Positions 51,499-59,688 of a stretch of 64,000 nt of DNA are shown piece after piece. The number at the start of each line of letters is the position of its first letter. Within the stretch, counting starts at the first letter, position 1. The position numbers and the translations under genes were made by a program. The notes beneath the pieces were generated by a model. That model saw nothing but the letters and a program-made list of their open reading frames with translations. It did no database searches and was not told the DNA's origin. Source of the DNA: Kribbella jejuensis (GTDB lineage Bacteria; Actinomycetota; Actinomycetes; Propionibacteriales; Kribbellaceae); contig NZ_VFMM01000001.1 in NCBI RefSeq assembly GCF_006715085.1, positions 2,976,001-3,040,000 of the forward strand. The letters run 5' to 3'.

Positions 51499-52458
51499 AT
51501 GAGAGACATGCCCGGCCGTCTGCTGCGGCTGCTGTCGCTGCTGCAGAGCCGGCGCGAGTGGTCCGGCCGCGAGCTCGCCGACCGCCTCGGGGTCACCGAG
51601 CGCACGGTACGCCGGGACGTCGAGCGGCTCCGGGCGCTCGACTATCCGGTGACCGGTACGACCGGCACCGCGGGCGGGTACCGGCTCGGATCCGGTACGC
51701 ACCTGCCGCCGCTGCAACTGGACGACGACGAGGCGATCGCCGTCGCGCTCGGCCTGGTCGGCGCGGCCGGCGGCGGGGTGAGCGGGATGGCCGACAGCTC
51801 GATGAGCGCGCTCGCGAAGCTGGAGCAGGTGCTGCCCGTCCGGCTCCGGCCGCAACTCGCCGCGGTCGGCTCGGCCGCCGAGGCGATCCCGCGGCCCGGC
51901 GTACCGCAGGTCGATCCGGGCGTGCTCGCCGTGCTCGCCCGCTGCTGCCGGAACCACGAGATCGTTGCCTTCGACTACCACGGTCGCGCTCGCGACACGA
52001 CGCGCCGGCGGGTGGAGCCGCATCAGCTGCTGACGCTGGCGTGGCGGTGGTACCTGCTCGCGTTCGACCCGGACCGCGACGACTGGCGGATCTTCCGCGC
52101 CGACCGGATCACCGACGTCACGCCGGTGCTGCACCGCTTCACGCCCCGGGTGATCGACGGGGCGTCGTACCTGCTCGAGTCCTTCGTCTCCGCGCAGTAC
52201 CAACACACCGTCGAGCTCACGGTGCAAGCTCCAGCCACCGCCGTCACCTCGGCCTTCGAAGGCGTGGTCCGCGGCATCGTCACCCCGCTCAGCGACACGT
52301 CCTGTCAGGTCCGTTTCAGCGCCGACACCCCCACCATGCTCCTGACCCAGGTAGCCGCCGTCGCCGCCCTCGGCCCGTTCACCGTCGACCAGGCGACACC
52401 GGAGACCTCCGCACTGATCAGCTCGGTCGGATCGCGGCTGGCGCAGGCGTTCGGCTAG
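51499..52458 (+). CDS. WYL-domain transcriptional regulator with N-terminal HTH_11
   Basis: 319 residues from ATG 51499. RLLRLLSLLQSRREWSGRELADRLGVTERTVRRDVERLRALDYPV is the HTH_11 domain; RRRVEPHQLLTLAWRWYLLAFDPDRDDWRIFRADRI carries the WYL motif region. It is closely related in design to the WYL gene at 36 kb. A perfect operator lies between it and the divergent FAD oxidase, so it likely controls that gene and itself. Converges with a membrane-protein gene by four bases. Confidence 0.88.
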   Translation: MRDMPGRLLRLLSLLQSRREWSGRELADRLGVTERTVRRDVERLRALDYPVTGTTGTAGGYRLGSGTHLPPLQLDDDEAIAVALGLVGAAGGGVSGMADSSMSALAKLEQVLPVRLRPQLAAVGSAAEAIPRPGVPQVDPGVLAVLARCCRNHEIVAFDYHGRARDTTRRRVEPHQLLTLAWRWYLLAFDPDRDDWRIFRADRITDVTPVLHRFTPRVIDGASYLLESFVSAQYQHTVELTVQAPATAVTSAFEGVVRGIVTPLSDTSCQVRFSADTPTMLLTQVAAVAALGPFTVDQATPETSALISSVGSRLAQAFG

Positions 52459-52856
52459 GCGGTGATCAAGCCGATTCCCAAGGTCAGGACGCCGACGGCG
52501 AGGGCGGCGGCGCCTAGCCACAGGACCCAGAGGAACTGGTTGGGCTCGGTGCGGTCCTTGCCGGCCGAGGAGGCGAAGAAGCCGCCGGACATCAGGATCG
52601 CGGCGACCGGGATCGCCAGCCGGGCGACCCACAACCAGAAGCCGGTGAAGCCGGTCTGGTCGACGTACAGCAGGCCGACCAAGCTGAGGATCACCAGGAC
52701 GCCGGCGTGCGCGTGACCGGCCCGGGCGAACGACTTCTGGAAGCCGGTCATCGGGACCTGGCCGCGGACGATCTTCGTCATGAAGTAGCCGCCGAACTGG
52801 ATCGTCACGATCGTCAGCAGGATGACGCCGGCGATCGTGCGAGATGCGTCGGTCAT
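52455..52856 (-). CDS. small integral membrane protein, four helices
   Basis: 133 residues. Four segments: TIAGVILLTIVTIQFGGYFM, HAHAGVLVILSLVGLLYV, GFWLWVARLAIPVAAILMSGGFFA and FLWVLWLGAAALAVGVLTLGIGLI. I do not recognise the family beyond conserved actinobacterial membrane proteins. AAGGAGCG precedes ATG 52856. It is divergent to a MerR regulator, across nested palindromes, and is the probable MerR target. Confidence 0.72.
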   Translation of the reverse strand: MTDASRTIAGVILLTIVTIQFGGYFMTKIVRGQVPMTGFQKSFARAGHAHAGVLVILSLVGLLYVDQTGFTGFWLWVARLAIPVAAILMSGGFFASSAGKDRTEPNQFLWVLWLGAAALAVGVLTLGIGLITA

Positions 52857-52873
52857 ATGAACACGCGCTCCTT

Positions 52874-52917
52874 ATGGATAGTTCAGGTATCCGCTTATGG
52901 ATACTGATACTATCCAT
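52874..52917. promoter_or_regulatory. nested MerR-type operator palindromes
   Basis: GTATCC (52887-52892) and GGATAC (52899-52904) form an inner 18-base inverted repeat; ATGGATAGT (52874-52882) and ACTATCCAT (52909-52917) form an outer one. All lie between the divergent membrane-protein and MerR genes. Confidence 0.7.
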
Positions 52918-52940
52918 CACAGGCGACAGGAAGGCAAGCG

Positions 52941-53573
52941 ATGCGAATCGGGGAACTCAGCAAGGCCACCGACGTCCCGGTGCCGACGATCAAGTACTAC
53001 CTGCGCGAGGGTTTGCTGCCGGCCGGGGAGCTCAGCAGCCCGAACCAGGCGTCGTACGACGACACGCACGTCCGCCGGCTGCGACTGATCCGCGCGCTGA
53101 TCGAACTGGGCCAGGTACCGGTCGCCACCGTGAAGGAGATCCTCGAGTCACTGGACGCCAACGCCGAGCCGCTGCACGAGCAGATCGGCCGCGCCCACCG
53201 CGCGCTCACGCCGGCGCGCCGGCTGTCCGCCACCGACGAGGCCCGCAGCGCTGCGGCGGCCCAGGTCGCGGACCTGCTCCGCTCCCGCGGCTGGACTGTT
53301 GAACCGTCGGCGCCGGCCCTGGCCACGTTGATCGACACCGTCGCCGCCTTCCGGAGTCTCGGTCAGGAGAACCTGGTCGCGGATCTGGACAGGAAAGCCG
53401 AAGCCGTCGAGGCCTTCACCGCGCTCGAGATCGACGCGGTGACTGCGAACCCGACCCGGGACCAGGTCGCCGAATCCGTCGTGATCGGCACGATCCTCGG
53501 CGAGACGTTGATTGCTTCACTGCGACTGCTCGCGCAGGAGTCGATCTCGGCGGAGCGTTGGCGGGATCGCTAA
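52941..53573 (+). CDS. MerR family transcriptional regulator
   Basis: 210 residues. MRIGELSKATDVPVPTIKYYLREGLLPAG is the MerR HTH, followed by SYDDTHVRRLRLIRALIELGQVPVATVKEILESL and a long helical C-terminal domain with no metal-binding cysteines, so it probably senses an organic ligand or drug. CAGGAAGG precedes ATG 52941. It should act on the divergent membrane-protein gene. Ends converge with the MarR gene by four bases. Confidence 0.88.
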   Translation: MRIGELSKATDVPVPTIKYYLREGLLPAGELSSPNQASYDDTHVRRLRLIRALIELGQVPVATVKEILESLDANAEPLHEQIGRAHRALTPARRLSATDEARSAAAAQVADLLRSRGWTVEPSAPALATLIDTVAAFRSLGQENLVADLDRKAEAVEAFTALEIDAVTANPTRDQVAESVVIGTILGETLIASLRLLAQESISAERWRDR

Positions 53574-54037
53574 CAGTTTTCCTGAAGGCCGGGGAGGAGC
53601 TTCGCCATCGTCTTCTGCAGTGCGCGTCCTTCGGCCTCACTCAGCGGATCGAAGACCAGTTTGCGGACCAGTTCGACATGGCCGGGCGCGGCTTTCACGA
53701 GCTCTTCATACCCGGCCGGGGTCAGGATCGCATTGGTGAAACGGCCGTCGTTCGGGTCCGGCTCGCGGCGGACCAGGCCGCGGTTCTCCAGGCGACGGAT
53801 CAGGTGTGACAGGCGGGATAGTTCGGAGTTTGCCAACACCGCGAGGCTGCTCAGGCGCATCGTGTGCTCGGGCTGATCCGACAGGCCGGCGAGAACGTAG
53901 TACTCCAGGAAGCTCAGGTTGGAATCGCGCTGGAGCTGCTCCCCCAAGGCGGTCGTGAGCAGCGCCATCGTGAGCTGCAGGGTCTTCCAGGTCTCCAGCT
54001 CGTCGGCCTTCAGCCAGCGCGGTTCGCCTGCACCCAT
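53570..54037 (-). CDS. MarR family regulator
   Basis: 155 residues. ELETWKTLQLTMALLTTALGEQLQRDSNLSFLEYYVLAGLSDQPEHTMRLSSLAVLANSELSRLSHLIRRLENRGLVRREPDPNDGRFTNAILTPAGYEEL is the MarR winged helix. TATGCT (complement at 54044-54049) lies six bases before ATG 54037, so it looks leaderless. Divergent to a flavin reductase gene across two palindromes, its likely target and autoregulation site. Confidence 0.88.
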   Translation of the reverse strand: MGAGEPRWLKADELETWKTLQLTMALLTTALGEQLQRDSNLSFLEYYVLAGLSDQPEHTMRLSSLAVLANSELSRLSHLIRRLENRGLVRREPDPNDGRFTNAILTPAGYEELVKAAPGHVELVRKLVFDPLSEAEGRALQKTMAKLLPGLQENC

Positions 54038-54064
54038 GCCTGCAGCATAGCCAGCCGATGGATG

Positions 54065-54114
54065 ACTTGAATGTTCATGTAAGCCAGCCTATCGTCTTAC
54101 TTGAAGTTTCAAGT
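54065..54114. promoter_or_regulatory. two MarR-type operators
   Basis: ACTTGAA-GT-TTCAAGT (54099-54114) is a perfect inverted repeat, and ACTTGAA-TG-TTCATGT (54065-54080) is the same with one mismatch. They are 34 bases apart centre to centre, between divergent MarR and FMN-reductase genes. Confidence 0.75.
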
Positions 54115-54142
54115 CATCCTCTTCTCTGAAGGAGTCGTCGCG

Positions 54143-54724
54143 ATGAGCGACCTGAAGATCGCGGTCATCCTCGGTAGCACCCGCCCCGGCCGGAACGGCA
54201 AGGCGGTGGCCGACTGGGTGCTCGAGCAGGCCCGGCACCGCACCGGTGCGAGCTATGAACCGATCGACCTGCTCGACTACCCGCTGCCGCACCTGGACGA
54301 GGCGATCCCGCCCTCGGCCGGGCAGTACGCCGGCGCGCACACGAAGGCGTGGGCCGCGACGATCGCGGCGTACGACGGGTTCGTCTTCGTCACGCCGGAG
54401 TACAACCACTCCACGTCCGCCGTACTGAAGAACGCCATCGACTACCTGTACGCCGAGTGGAACAACAAGGCGGCCGGCTTCGTGTCGTACGGCTCGCTCG
54501 GCGGCGCGCGGGCGATCGAACACCTGCGCGCGATCAGCTCCGAACTGCAGATGGCCCACGTCCGTCAGCAGCTGTCGTTCTCGCTGTTCAACGACTTCGA
54601 GAACTTCAGCGTCTTCCGCCCAGGCCCGCAGTACGCCGACCAGGCCACGATCCTGTTCGACCAACTCGAGTCGTGGGCAGCCGCCCTCAAGCAGGTCCGC
54701 ACCGCTCAGCCAGTGGCGGCATGA
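54143..54724 (+). CDS. NADPH-dependent FMN reductase / quinone reductase family
   Basis: 193 residues. IAVILGSTRPGRNGKAVADWVL is the flavodoxin-like phosphate loop, GFVFVTPEYNHSTSAVLKNAIDYL the FMN-binding TPEYN block, and AAGFVSYGSLGGARAIEHLR the third. This belongs with the ChrR/YieF/AzoR-like reductases that reduce quinones, chromate or azo compounds. ATG 54143 follows GAAGGAG. The MarR operators upstream suggest induction by an electrophile or phenolic compound. Confidence 0.88.
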   Translation: MSDLKIAVILGSTRPGRNGKAVADWVLEQARHRTGASYEPIDLLDYPLPHLDEAIPPSAGQYAGAHTKAWAATIAAYDGFVFVTPEYNHSTSAVLKNAIDYLYAEWNNKAAGFVSYGSLGGARAIEHLRAISSELQMAHVRQQLSFSLFNDFENFSVFRPGPQYADQATILFDQLESWAAALKQVRTAQPVAA

Positions 54725-54731
54725 ACATCAC

Positions 54732-56585
54732 CTAGCCGTCGTGCGCCATGTCCACAAACCGTGAGTAGTGGCCCTGGAACGCGACAACCACATCCGCAGT
54801 AGGCCCGTTCCGGTGCTTGGCGACAATAAAGTCGGCTTCACCGGGCCGGGTCGACTCCCGCTCATAAGCATCCTCCCGATGCAACAGAATGACCACGTCA
54901 GCATCCTGTTCCAGGCTGCCGCTTTCGCGGAGGTCCGAGGCCATGGGGCGTTTGTCGGAGCGTTGTTCGGAGCCTCGGTTCAGCTGGCAGATGGCTACTA
55001 CGGGGAGCTCGAGCTCTTTGGCGAGGAGCTTGATGGAGCGGGAGAACTCGGAGACTTCGAGTTGGCGGGACTCGACCTTCTTGCCCGACGTCATCAGCTG
55101 GAGGTAGTCGATGACGATCAGCTTGAGGTCGTGGCGTTGTTTGAGGCGGCGGGCCTTGGCGCGGATCTCCATCATCGTCAGGTTCGGCGAGTCGTCGATG
55201 AACAGCGGGGCCTCGGAGACCTCGCCCATCTTGCGGGCCAGCCGGGCCCAGTCCTCGTCGGTCATCTTGCCGTTGCGCATGTGGTGCAGCGGCACCTTCG
55301 CCTCGGCGGACAGCAGCCGCATGGTGATCTCGTTGCGACTCATCTCCAGCGAGAAGATGCACGAGGTCAGGCCGTGCTTGATCGAGCAGGAGCGGGCGAA
55401 GTCCAGACCCAGGGTGGAGTTGTGGGTGGGGATCATCGTCTTGCCGGCCAGGTACAGGTGGTCGGGGTTGTCGACCTCGACGCAGCGCACCGGCACGCTG
55501 GCCACCGGGTCGACCCACTCGAGCCGCCGCTCCCCCTCGCCGGTCAGCGCGGCCGGGTAGCCGTGCCCGGTGATCTGCCGCGGCGCGGACCCCGGGATCA
55601 GCGGTGTCAGCCCGGGACTCGCCGACATCGCCGTGTAGAGGTCCTCGGTCGTGCAGATCACCGGGCGGCCGCCGTCCTCGACCCGCCACTGGTGCTCGGC
55701 GTCGGCGACGATCGAGCTGCCGTCGGAGAACGACAGCCGGAAGCACGGACGGTCCACCATCACCTCGGTCGCCGCGACCACCGTCGTCGGCAGCCCCTCG
55801 GCGTCCAGCAGTTGGTCGCCGACCGCGACCTCGGCCATCGTGGTCCAGCCGGTCGGCGTCGGCAGCGGGGTGTCGAGGGCGAGCGCCTTACCCATCGCGG
55901 GACGGGCGGCGACGATGATCATCTGGCCGGGGTGCAGCCCGTTGGTCAGCTCGTCCAGGTCGGTGAACCCGGTCGGCACGCCGACCATCGCGTCACCACG
56001 GGAGTCGATCGCCTCGATCTCGTCGAGGGTGCCCTCCATGATGTCCTTCAGCGGCGCGTAGTCCTCGGCGGTGCGCTTCTCGGTGACCGAGTAGATCTCC
56101 GCCTGCGCTTCGTCGACGACGTCATCGACCTCGCCCTCACCCGCATACCCCAGCTGGACGATCTTGGTGCCGGCCTCGACCAGGCGGCGGAGGATCGCCT
56201 TCTCCCGGACGATGTGCGCGTAGTACGACGCGTTCGCCGCGAGCGGGACCGAGGCGACCAGGGTGTGCACGTACGGCGCGCCGCCGATCCGGGCCATCTC
56301 GCCGCGCTTGGTCAGCTCGGCGGCGACCGTGATCGCGTCGGCCGGCTCGCCTCGCGCGTAGAGGTCGGTGATCGCGTCGAAGACCACCTCGTGCGCCGGG
56401 CGGTAGAAGTCCGTGCTGCGCAGGTTCTCGATCACGTCGGCGATCGCGTCCTTGCTCAACATCATCGCGCCGAGCACACACTGCTCGGCGGCCAGATCCT
56501 GAGGCGGAGTGCGATCGAAGCCCATCGCCGGACTGCGCTCTTCGTGACCGTCGCCCTGACCCCCGCGGAACTCCGCCACGCTCAC
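54732..56585 (-). CDS. dnaB: replicative DNA helicase DnaB, intein-containing
   Basis: 617 residues as encoded, 461 after removal of a 156-residue intein. GTG 56585 has AGGAGG upstream. The N-terminal domain contains PPQDLAAEQCVLGAMMLSKDAI and YRPAHEVVFDAI. The helicase domain has Walker A ARPAMGK|STLGLDFAR split by the intein after Lys, Walker B LIVIDYLQLM, and QLNRGSEQRSDKRPMASDLRESGSLEQDADVV. It unwinds DNA at the replication fork. The P-loop cannot form until the intein is spliced out. It is divergent to a MATE gene with 349 bases between. Confidence 0.93.
   Translation of the reverse strand: MSVAEFRGGQGDGHEERSPAMGFDRTPPQDLAAEQCVLGAMMLSKDAIADVIENLRSTDFYRPAHEVVFDAITDLYARGEPADAITVAAELTKRGEMARIGGAPYVHTLVASVPLAANASYYAHIVREKAILRRLVEAGTKIVQLGYAGEGEVDDVVDEAQAEIYSVTEKRTAEDYAPLKDIMEGTLDEIEAIDSRGDAMVGVPTGFTDLDELTNGLHPGQMIIVAARPAMGKALALDTPLPTPTGWTTMAEVAVGDQLLDAEGLPTTVVAATEVMVDRPCFRLSFSDGSSIVADAEHQWRVEDGGRPVICTTEDLYTAMSASPGLTPLIPGSAPRQITGHGYPAALTGEGERRLEWVDPVASVPVRCVEVDNPDHLYLAGKTMIPTHNSTLGLDFARSCSIKHGLTSCIFSLEMSRNEITMRLLSAEAKVPLHHMRNGKMTDEDWARLARKMGEVSEAPLFIDDSPNLTMMEIRAKARRLKQRHDLKLIVIDYLQLMTSGKKVESRQLEVSEFSRSIKLLAKELELPVVAICQLNRGSEQRSDKRPMASDLRESGSLEQDADVVILLHREDAYERESTRPGEADFIVAKHRNGPTADVVVAFQGHYSRFVDMAHDG
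55419..55886 (-). other. DnaB mini-intein, class 3-like (WCT triad, Ala at position 1)
   Basis: 156 residues inserted between Lys and Ser of the DnaB P-loop. It starts with Ala1 (ALALDTPLPTPTGW), not Cys or Ser, and ends with MIPTHN followed by the extein Ser, so the terminal Asn is normal. The DAEHQW block places Trp at 67; Cys135 is in VPVRCVEVDN and Thr154 in IPTHN. These match the noncontiguous W-C-T triad of class 3 inteins, which splice through the internal cysteine instead of a first-residue nucleophile. At 156 residues there is no room for a homing endonuclease. Confidence 0.88.
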
Positions 56586-56934
56586 TTCGTCCGACCTCCT
56601 CGTCGCCGCCCCAGCCACCGGACCGGGTTCGAACACCTGCTCGAACCTTAGCCCCGCCCACCGACAGTCTCGGATGCAGGTTCTGGCACCAGCCTCGCGA
56701 CCGTACGCCGAGCGCTTCCCGCAAAGCCACCCGGACATCCACAGGGGGTGTGGACGAACCGTGGATAACCCCGCTACGGGCTGTGCACAGGTTGGGCACA
56801 ACCCTGTGGATATCTGTGGAAGGAAACCCACAACCCGGCTCTGACCTGCGAATTCGTCGGTGCACAACTGTGGAGAAGAAAAAGTCTGAGACCAATTTCC
56901 GACACGCCCGAGCGGCCTGGGTAACCTCGCTCCG
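56586..56934. promoter_or_regulatory. dnaB/MATE intergenic region with DnaA-box-like cluster
   Basis: No gene seen here. Five sequences close to the DnaA box occur in 129 bases: TGTGGACGA (56749), CGTGGATAA (56760), TGTGGATAT (56805), TGTGGAAGG (56815) and TGTGGAGAA (56869), all on the same strand. Most differ from TTATCCACA or TTGTCCACA by one or two bases. They could be DnaA-dependent control of dnaB. GAGGAGG at 56592-56598 belongs to dnaB. Confidence 0.55.
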
Positions 56935-58251
56935 GTGAGACCACGGGTAGGCGCACAGGATCGCGAAATCCTCCGGCTGGCCGTGCCGGCGTTCTTCGCG
57001 CTGGTGTCCGAACCTCTGATGCTGCTCGCGGACTCGGCCATCGTCGGTCACCTCGGTACGCCGCAACTGGCCGCGCTCGGCGTCGCCGGAACGATCCTGC
57101 AGACCCTGGTCGGCATCTGCGTCTTCCTGGCGTACGGCACCACGTCGGCGGTCGCCCGGCGGATCGGTGCCGGCGACCACAAGGGTGCGCTTGCCCAAGG
57201 CATCGATGGCCTGTGGCTGGCGTTGCTCCTCGGCGTCGTACTCGCCCTGCTCGGGCTGGCGCTCGCTCCGCAGGCGATCGGTGCGTTCGACCCGTCGCCA
57301 CAGGTGGCCGGGTACGCCGTGACGTACCTGCGGATCTCCTGCCTCGGCATCCCGTCGATGCTGCTTCTGCTCGCGGCGACCGGCGTACTGCGTGGGCTCC
57401 AGGACACCAAGACCCCGATGGTCGTCGCGATCACCGCCAACCTCGCGAACATCGGCCTGAACGTCCTGCTCGTGTACGGCGTACACCTGAACATCGCCGG
57501 CTCCGCCCTCGGTACGGCGCTCGCGCAGACCGGCGCCGGAATCGCCCTGGTTATCGTCGTGGTCCGTGGCGCCCGGAGGGACGGCGCCAAGCTCCGCCCG
57601 GACCGCCCCGGCATCCTCGCGTCGGCGCAGATGGGCGTACCGCTGATCGTCCGGACGCTGACGCTCCGTGCGGCGATCGTCCTGCTCACCTTCGTCGCCA
57701 CCGCGCTGGGTACGACGTCCGTCGCCGCCCACCAGGTCGCGTTCACGCTGTGGTCGTTCCTCGCGCTCGCGCTGGACGCGATCGCGATCGCGGCGCAGGC
57801 GCTCACCGGTCGTGCGCTCGGCGCCGGCGATGTCGCGGGGACCCGGGCGATCACCCGCCGGATGATGTGGTGGGGCCTGTTCTCCGGCGTACTCGGCGGC
57901 CTGGCCCTCTGGGGTCTGCGCGGCGTCTACGTCCCGTGGTTCACCTCGGACCCCGATGTACGGCGTACGCTCGCCGCCGTGCTGATCGTGGCCGCGTTGT
58001 GGCAGCCGGTCAACGGGGTCGTGTTCGTACTGGACGGCGTACTGATCGGCGCCGGAGACGGGCGCTACCTGGCGATGGCCGGGGTCGTGGCACTCATGCT
58101 CTACGTACCGCTGGCGCTCGCGGTGCTGTGGCTCGGCGGTGGGATCGTCGCGCTGTGGTGGGCGTTCGGTGGGTACATGTTGCTGCGATTCCTCACCCTG
58201 ACCACCCGCGAACGCCGCGACGGCTGGCTGGTCACCGGAGCTACCCGCTGA
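56935..58251 (+). CDS. MATE family efflux transporter (DinF-like)
   Basis: 438 residues, twelve membrane segments. LAVPAFFALVSEPLMLLADSAIVGHLGTPQLAALGVAG is the DinF-like start, LRGLQDTKTPMVVAITANLANIGLNVLLVYG the central loop with the helix 7-8 signature, and the second half repeats it. Sodium- or proton-coupled export of drugs or metabolites is expected. GTG 56935; TAACCT at 56922-56927 lies seven bases before it. The same gene neighbours dnaB in Streptomyces, so this is a conserved pairing, not accessory DNA. Confidence 0.9.
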   Translation: MRPRVGAQDREILRLAVPAFFALVSEPLMLLADSAIVGHLGTPQLAALGVAGTILQTLVGICVFLAYGTTSAVARRIGAGDHKGALAQGIDGLWLALLLGVVLALLGLALAPQAIGAFDPSPQVAGYAVTYLRISCLGIPSMLLLLAATGVLRGLQDTKTPMVVAITANLANIGLNVLLVYGVHLNIAGSALGTALAQTGAGIALVIVVVRGARRDGAKLRPDRPGILASAQMGVPLIVRTLTLRAAIVLLTFVATALGTTSVAAHQVAFTLWSFLALALDAIAIAAQALTGRALGAGDVAGTRAITRRMMWWGLFSGVLGGLALWGLRGVYVPWFTSDPDVRRTLAAVLIVAALWQPVNGVVFVLDGVLIGAGDGRYLAMAGVVALMLYVPLALAVLWLGGGIVALWWAFGGYMLLRFLTLTTRERRDGWLVTGATR

Positions 58252-58292
58252 CCCCGCCGTACGGCAAGGTGGAACAGAAGGAAAGGAGCGGC

Positions 58293-58976
58293 ATGCCCGA
58301 CACCGACGAGGAGCCGTCCGTCGAGCCCACGCCGGACCAATGGGACCGCGGAGACGACTACACGGAGTCCGCGCGTGCCGCCCGGCGGCGGAAGGACGAG
58401 GACGAGCTGCACGCTCGCCAGGAAGCCGACGACGCAGCCCTGCGTGACGAGGAAGAGCTGGAGCTCCGAGCCAAGGAGGACCTGGAGCGGCACGAACTCC
58501 GCGACCGGGCCGAGGTCGCCGAGGCCACCCGCGCACAGCAGATCGCGTTCGCGGAGAGCGCGGAGGCATCGGCCGACCGGCACCGCGCCTTCGCCGCCAA
58601 CCGCGAGCAGCGCGAACTGGCCCTGCAGGCCCGCGGGCAACACAAGCAGGACGAGGCGGCCGCGAGACCCGAAGAACCGGGCGCCGACGAACTCGCTGCC
58701 GAGGGCCGGCGGAACATCCGCGCGAGCGAACTCGACGGCTACCAGGTGAACGCCGACGACGATCGGGCCCGAGCGGACGACGAACTGGCCCGCGAGTACC
58801 GGGCGAAGGTCCAGCCCGACGCGGTCGAGGCGGTTCGCAATCCGCCGTCGAAAACCCCCGCGGTGATGGAACCGCAGGAGCGCCAGCATCTCCGGCTCGG
58901 TCCGGGAAACACCGAGAGCCGCAGAGAACCGAACCGTTCCGCGACGCCCGACCTCAACCTGGACCGCGAGCGCTAG
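58293..58976 (+). CDS. highly charged coiled-coil-type hypothetical protein
   Basis: 227 residues. Residues about 25-115 are rich in Ala, Arg, Glu and Asp with heptad-like helices (ARAARRRKDEDELHARQEADDAALRDEEELELRAKEDLERHELRDRAEVAEATRAQQIAFAESAEASADRHRAFAAN), then a disordered acidic/proline-rich tail. No signal peptide or membrane helix. Function unknown. AAAGGAGCG precedes ATG 58293. It follows the MATE gene by 41 bases and ends exactly where the convergent gene begins. Confidence 0.7.
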   Translation: MPDTDEEPSVEPTPDQWDRGDDYTESARAARRRKDEDELHARQEADDAALRDEEELELRAKEDLERHELRDRAEVAEATRAQQIAFAESAEASADRHRAFAANREQRELALQARGQHKQDEAAARPEEPGADELAAEGRRNIRASELDGYQVNADDDRARADDELAREYRAKVQPDAVEAVRNPPSKTPAVMEPQERQHLRLGPGNTESRREPNRSATPDLNLDRER

Positions 58977-59309
58977 TCAGGGCTGCAGCTTCTGGGTGTG
59001 GATGATCGCCAGGTTCGCGGCGACCACCACGACGAACACGACACCGAGCACCGGGTGCCCGAGGCTCCACAGCGCGGCGCCCGAGAGTCCGAAGACCAGG
59101 ACCTTCACGATCCAGCGTGGCAGCTGCCCGCGGTTGGCGGTCGGTGCCGCGAACAGGCCCCACAGGACGGCGCCCACCAGCGGCAGCCCGATCGCGAGCA
59201 GCAGTCGCACCAGAGTCGTACCGCCGGTTGCCCAGCCCCACCACGCGAAGATGCCCAGGGCAACCAGTTCGACGGCGAAGGCCAGCAGCAGGTTCGCTGC
59301 TTTCCACAT
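58977..59309 (-). CDS. YrdB/DUF2568-type small membrane protein
   Basis: 110 residues. ANLLLAFAVELVALGIFAWWGWATGG, RLLLAIGLPLVGAVLWGLFAAPTA, IVKVLVFGLSGAALWSLG and VVFVVVVAANLAIIHT give four membrane helices of the YrdB/DUF2568 family. No function is known. It is the last gene of the minus-strand run; whether it belongs to the T4SS-like operon is uncertain, since it starts one base after the DUF4913 gene ends. Confidence 0.8.
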   Translation of the reverse strand: MWKAANLLLAFAVELVALGIFAWWGWATGGTTLVRLLLAIGLPLVGAVLWGLFAAPTANRGQLPRWIVKVLVFGLSGAALWSLGHPVLGVVFVVVVAANLAIIHTQKLQP

Positions 59310-59310
59310 C

Positions 59311-59688
59311 TCAGACGCCGCGGATGTTCGGCTGGCGCTGGTCGAAGAACAGGCCGGCCGGCGGCTCCTGGACCGGCAGTGGCGGGATCGGGTAGTCGGT
59401 GTGCTGGTTGTTCCGGCACGCCGCGAACGGGCCGTCCGGGTCGAGCAACGCCATCATGTGCGGGTCCGCGTGGTCGCGCCACCACACCGACATACCGGTC
59501 GCGGGGTCCAGCCGCAGGTGCTCCCAGGCCCGCCAGATCGAGTCCAGCCGGCTGAGTGCCTCGGCGTGCCGGTACCACTCCGGGCACCAGACGAACTGCT
59601 GGCCGAGGCGGCGCGTGTAGAGGTAGATCAGCCGGTCTTCCACGAACTCCGCGACATGCGGGTAGAAGAGCTCCTGCTCACCATCCAC
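59311..59688 (-). CDS. DUF4913 family protein
   Basis: 125 residues from GTG 59688, which overlaps the coupling-protein gene by 11 bases. FVEDRLIYLYTRRLGQQFVWCPEWYRHAEALSRLDSIWRAWEHLRLDPATGMSVWWRDHADPHMMALLDPDGPFAAC matches DUF4913, a domain found almost only beside conjugation and T4SS-like genes in actinobacteria. Rich in Trp. It may bind DNA or a component of the secretion complex; its role is unknown. Confidence 0.82.
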   Translation of the reverse strand: MDGEQELFYPHVAEFVEDRLIYLYTRRLGQQFVWCPEWYRHAEALSRLDSIWRAWEHLRLDPATGMSVWWRDHADPHMMALLDPDGPFAACRNNQHTDYPIPPLPVQEPPAGLFFDQRQPNIRGV

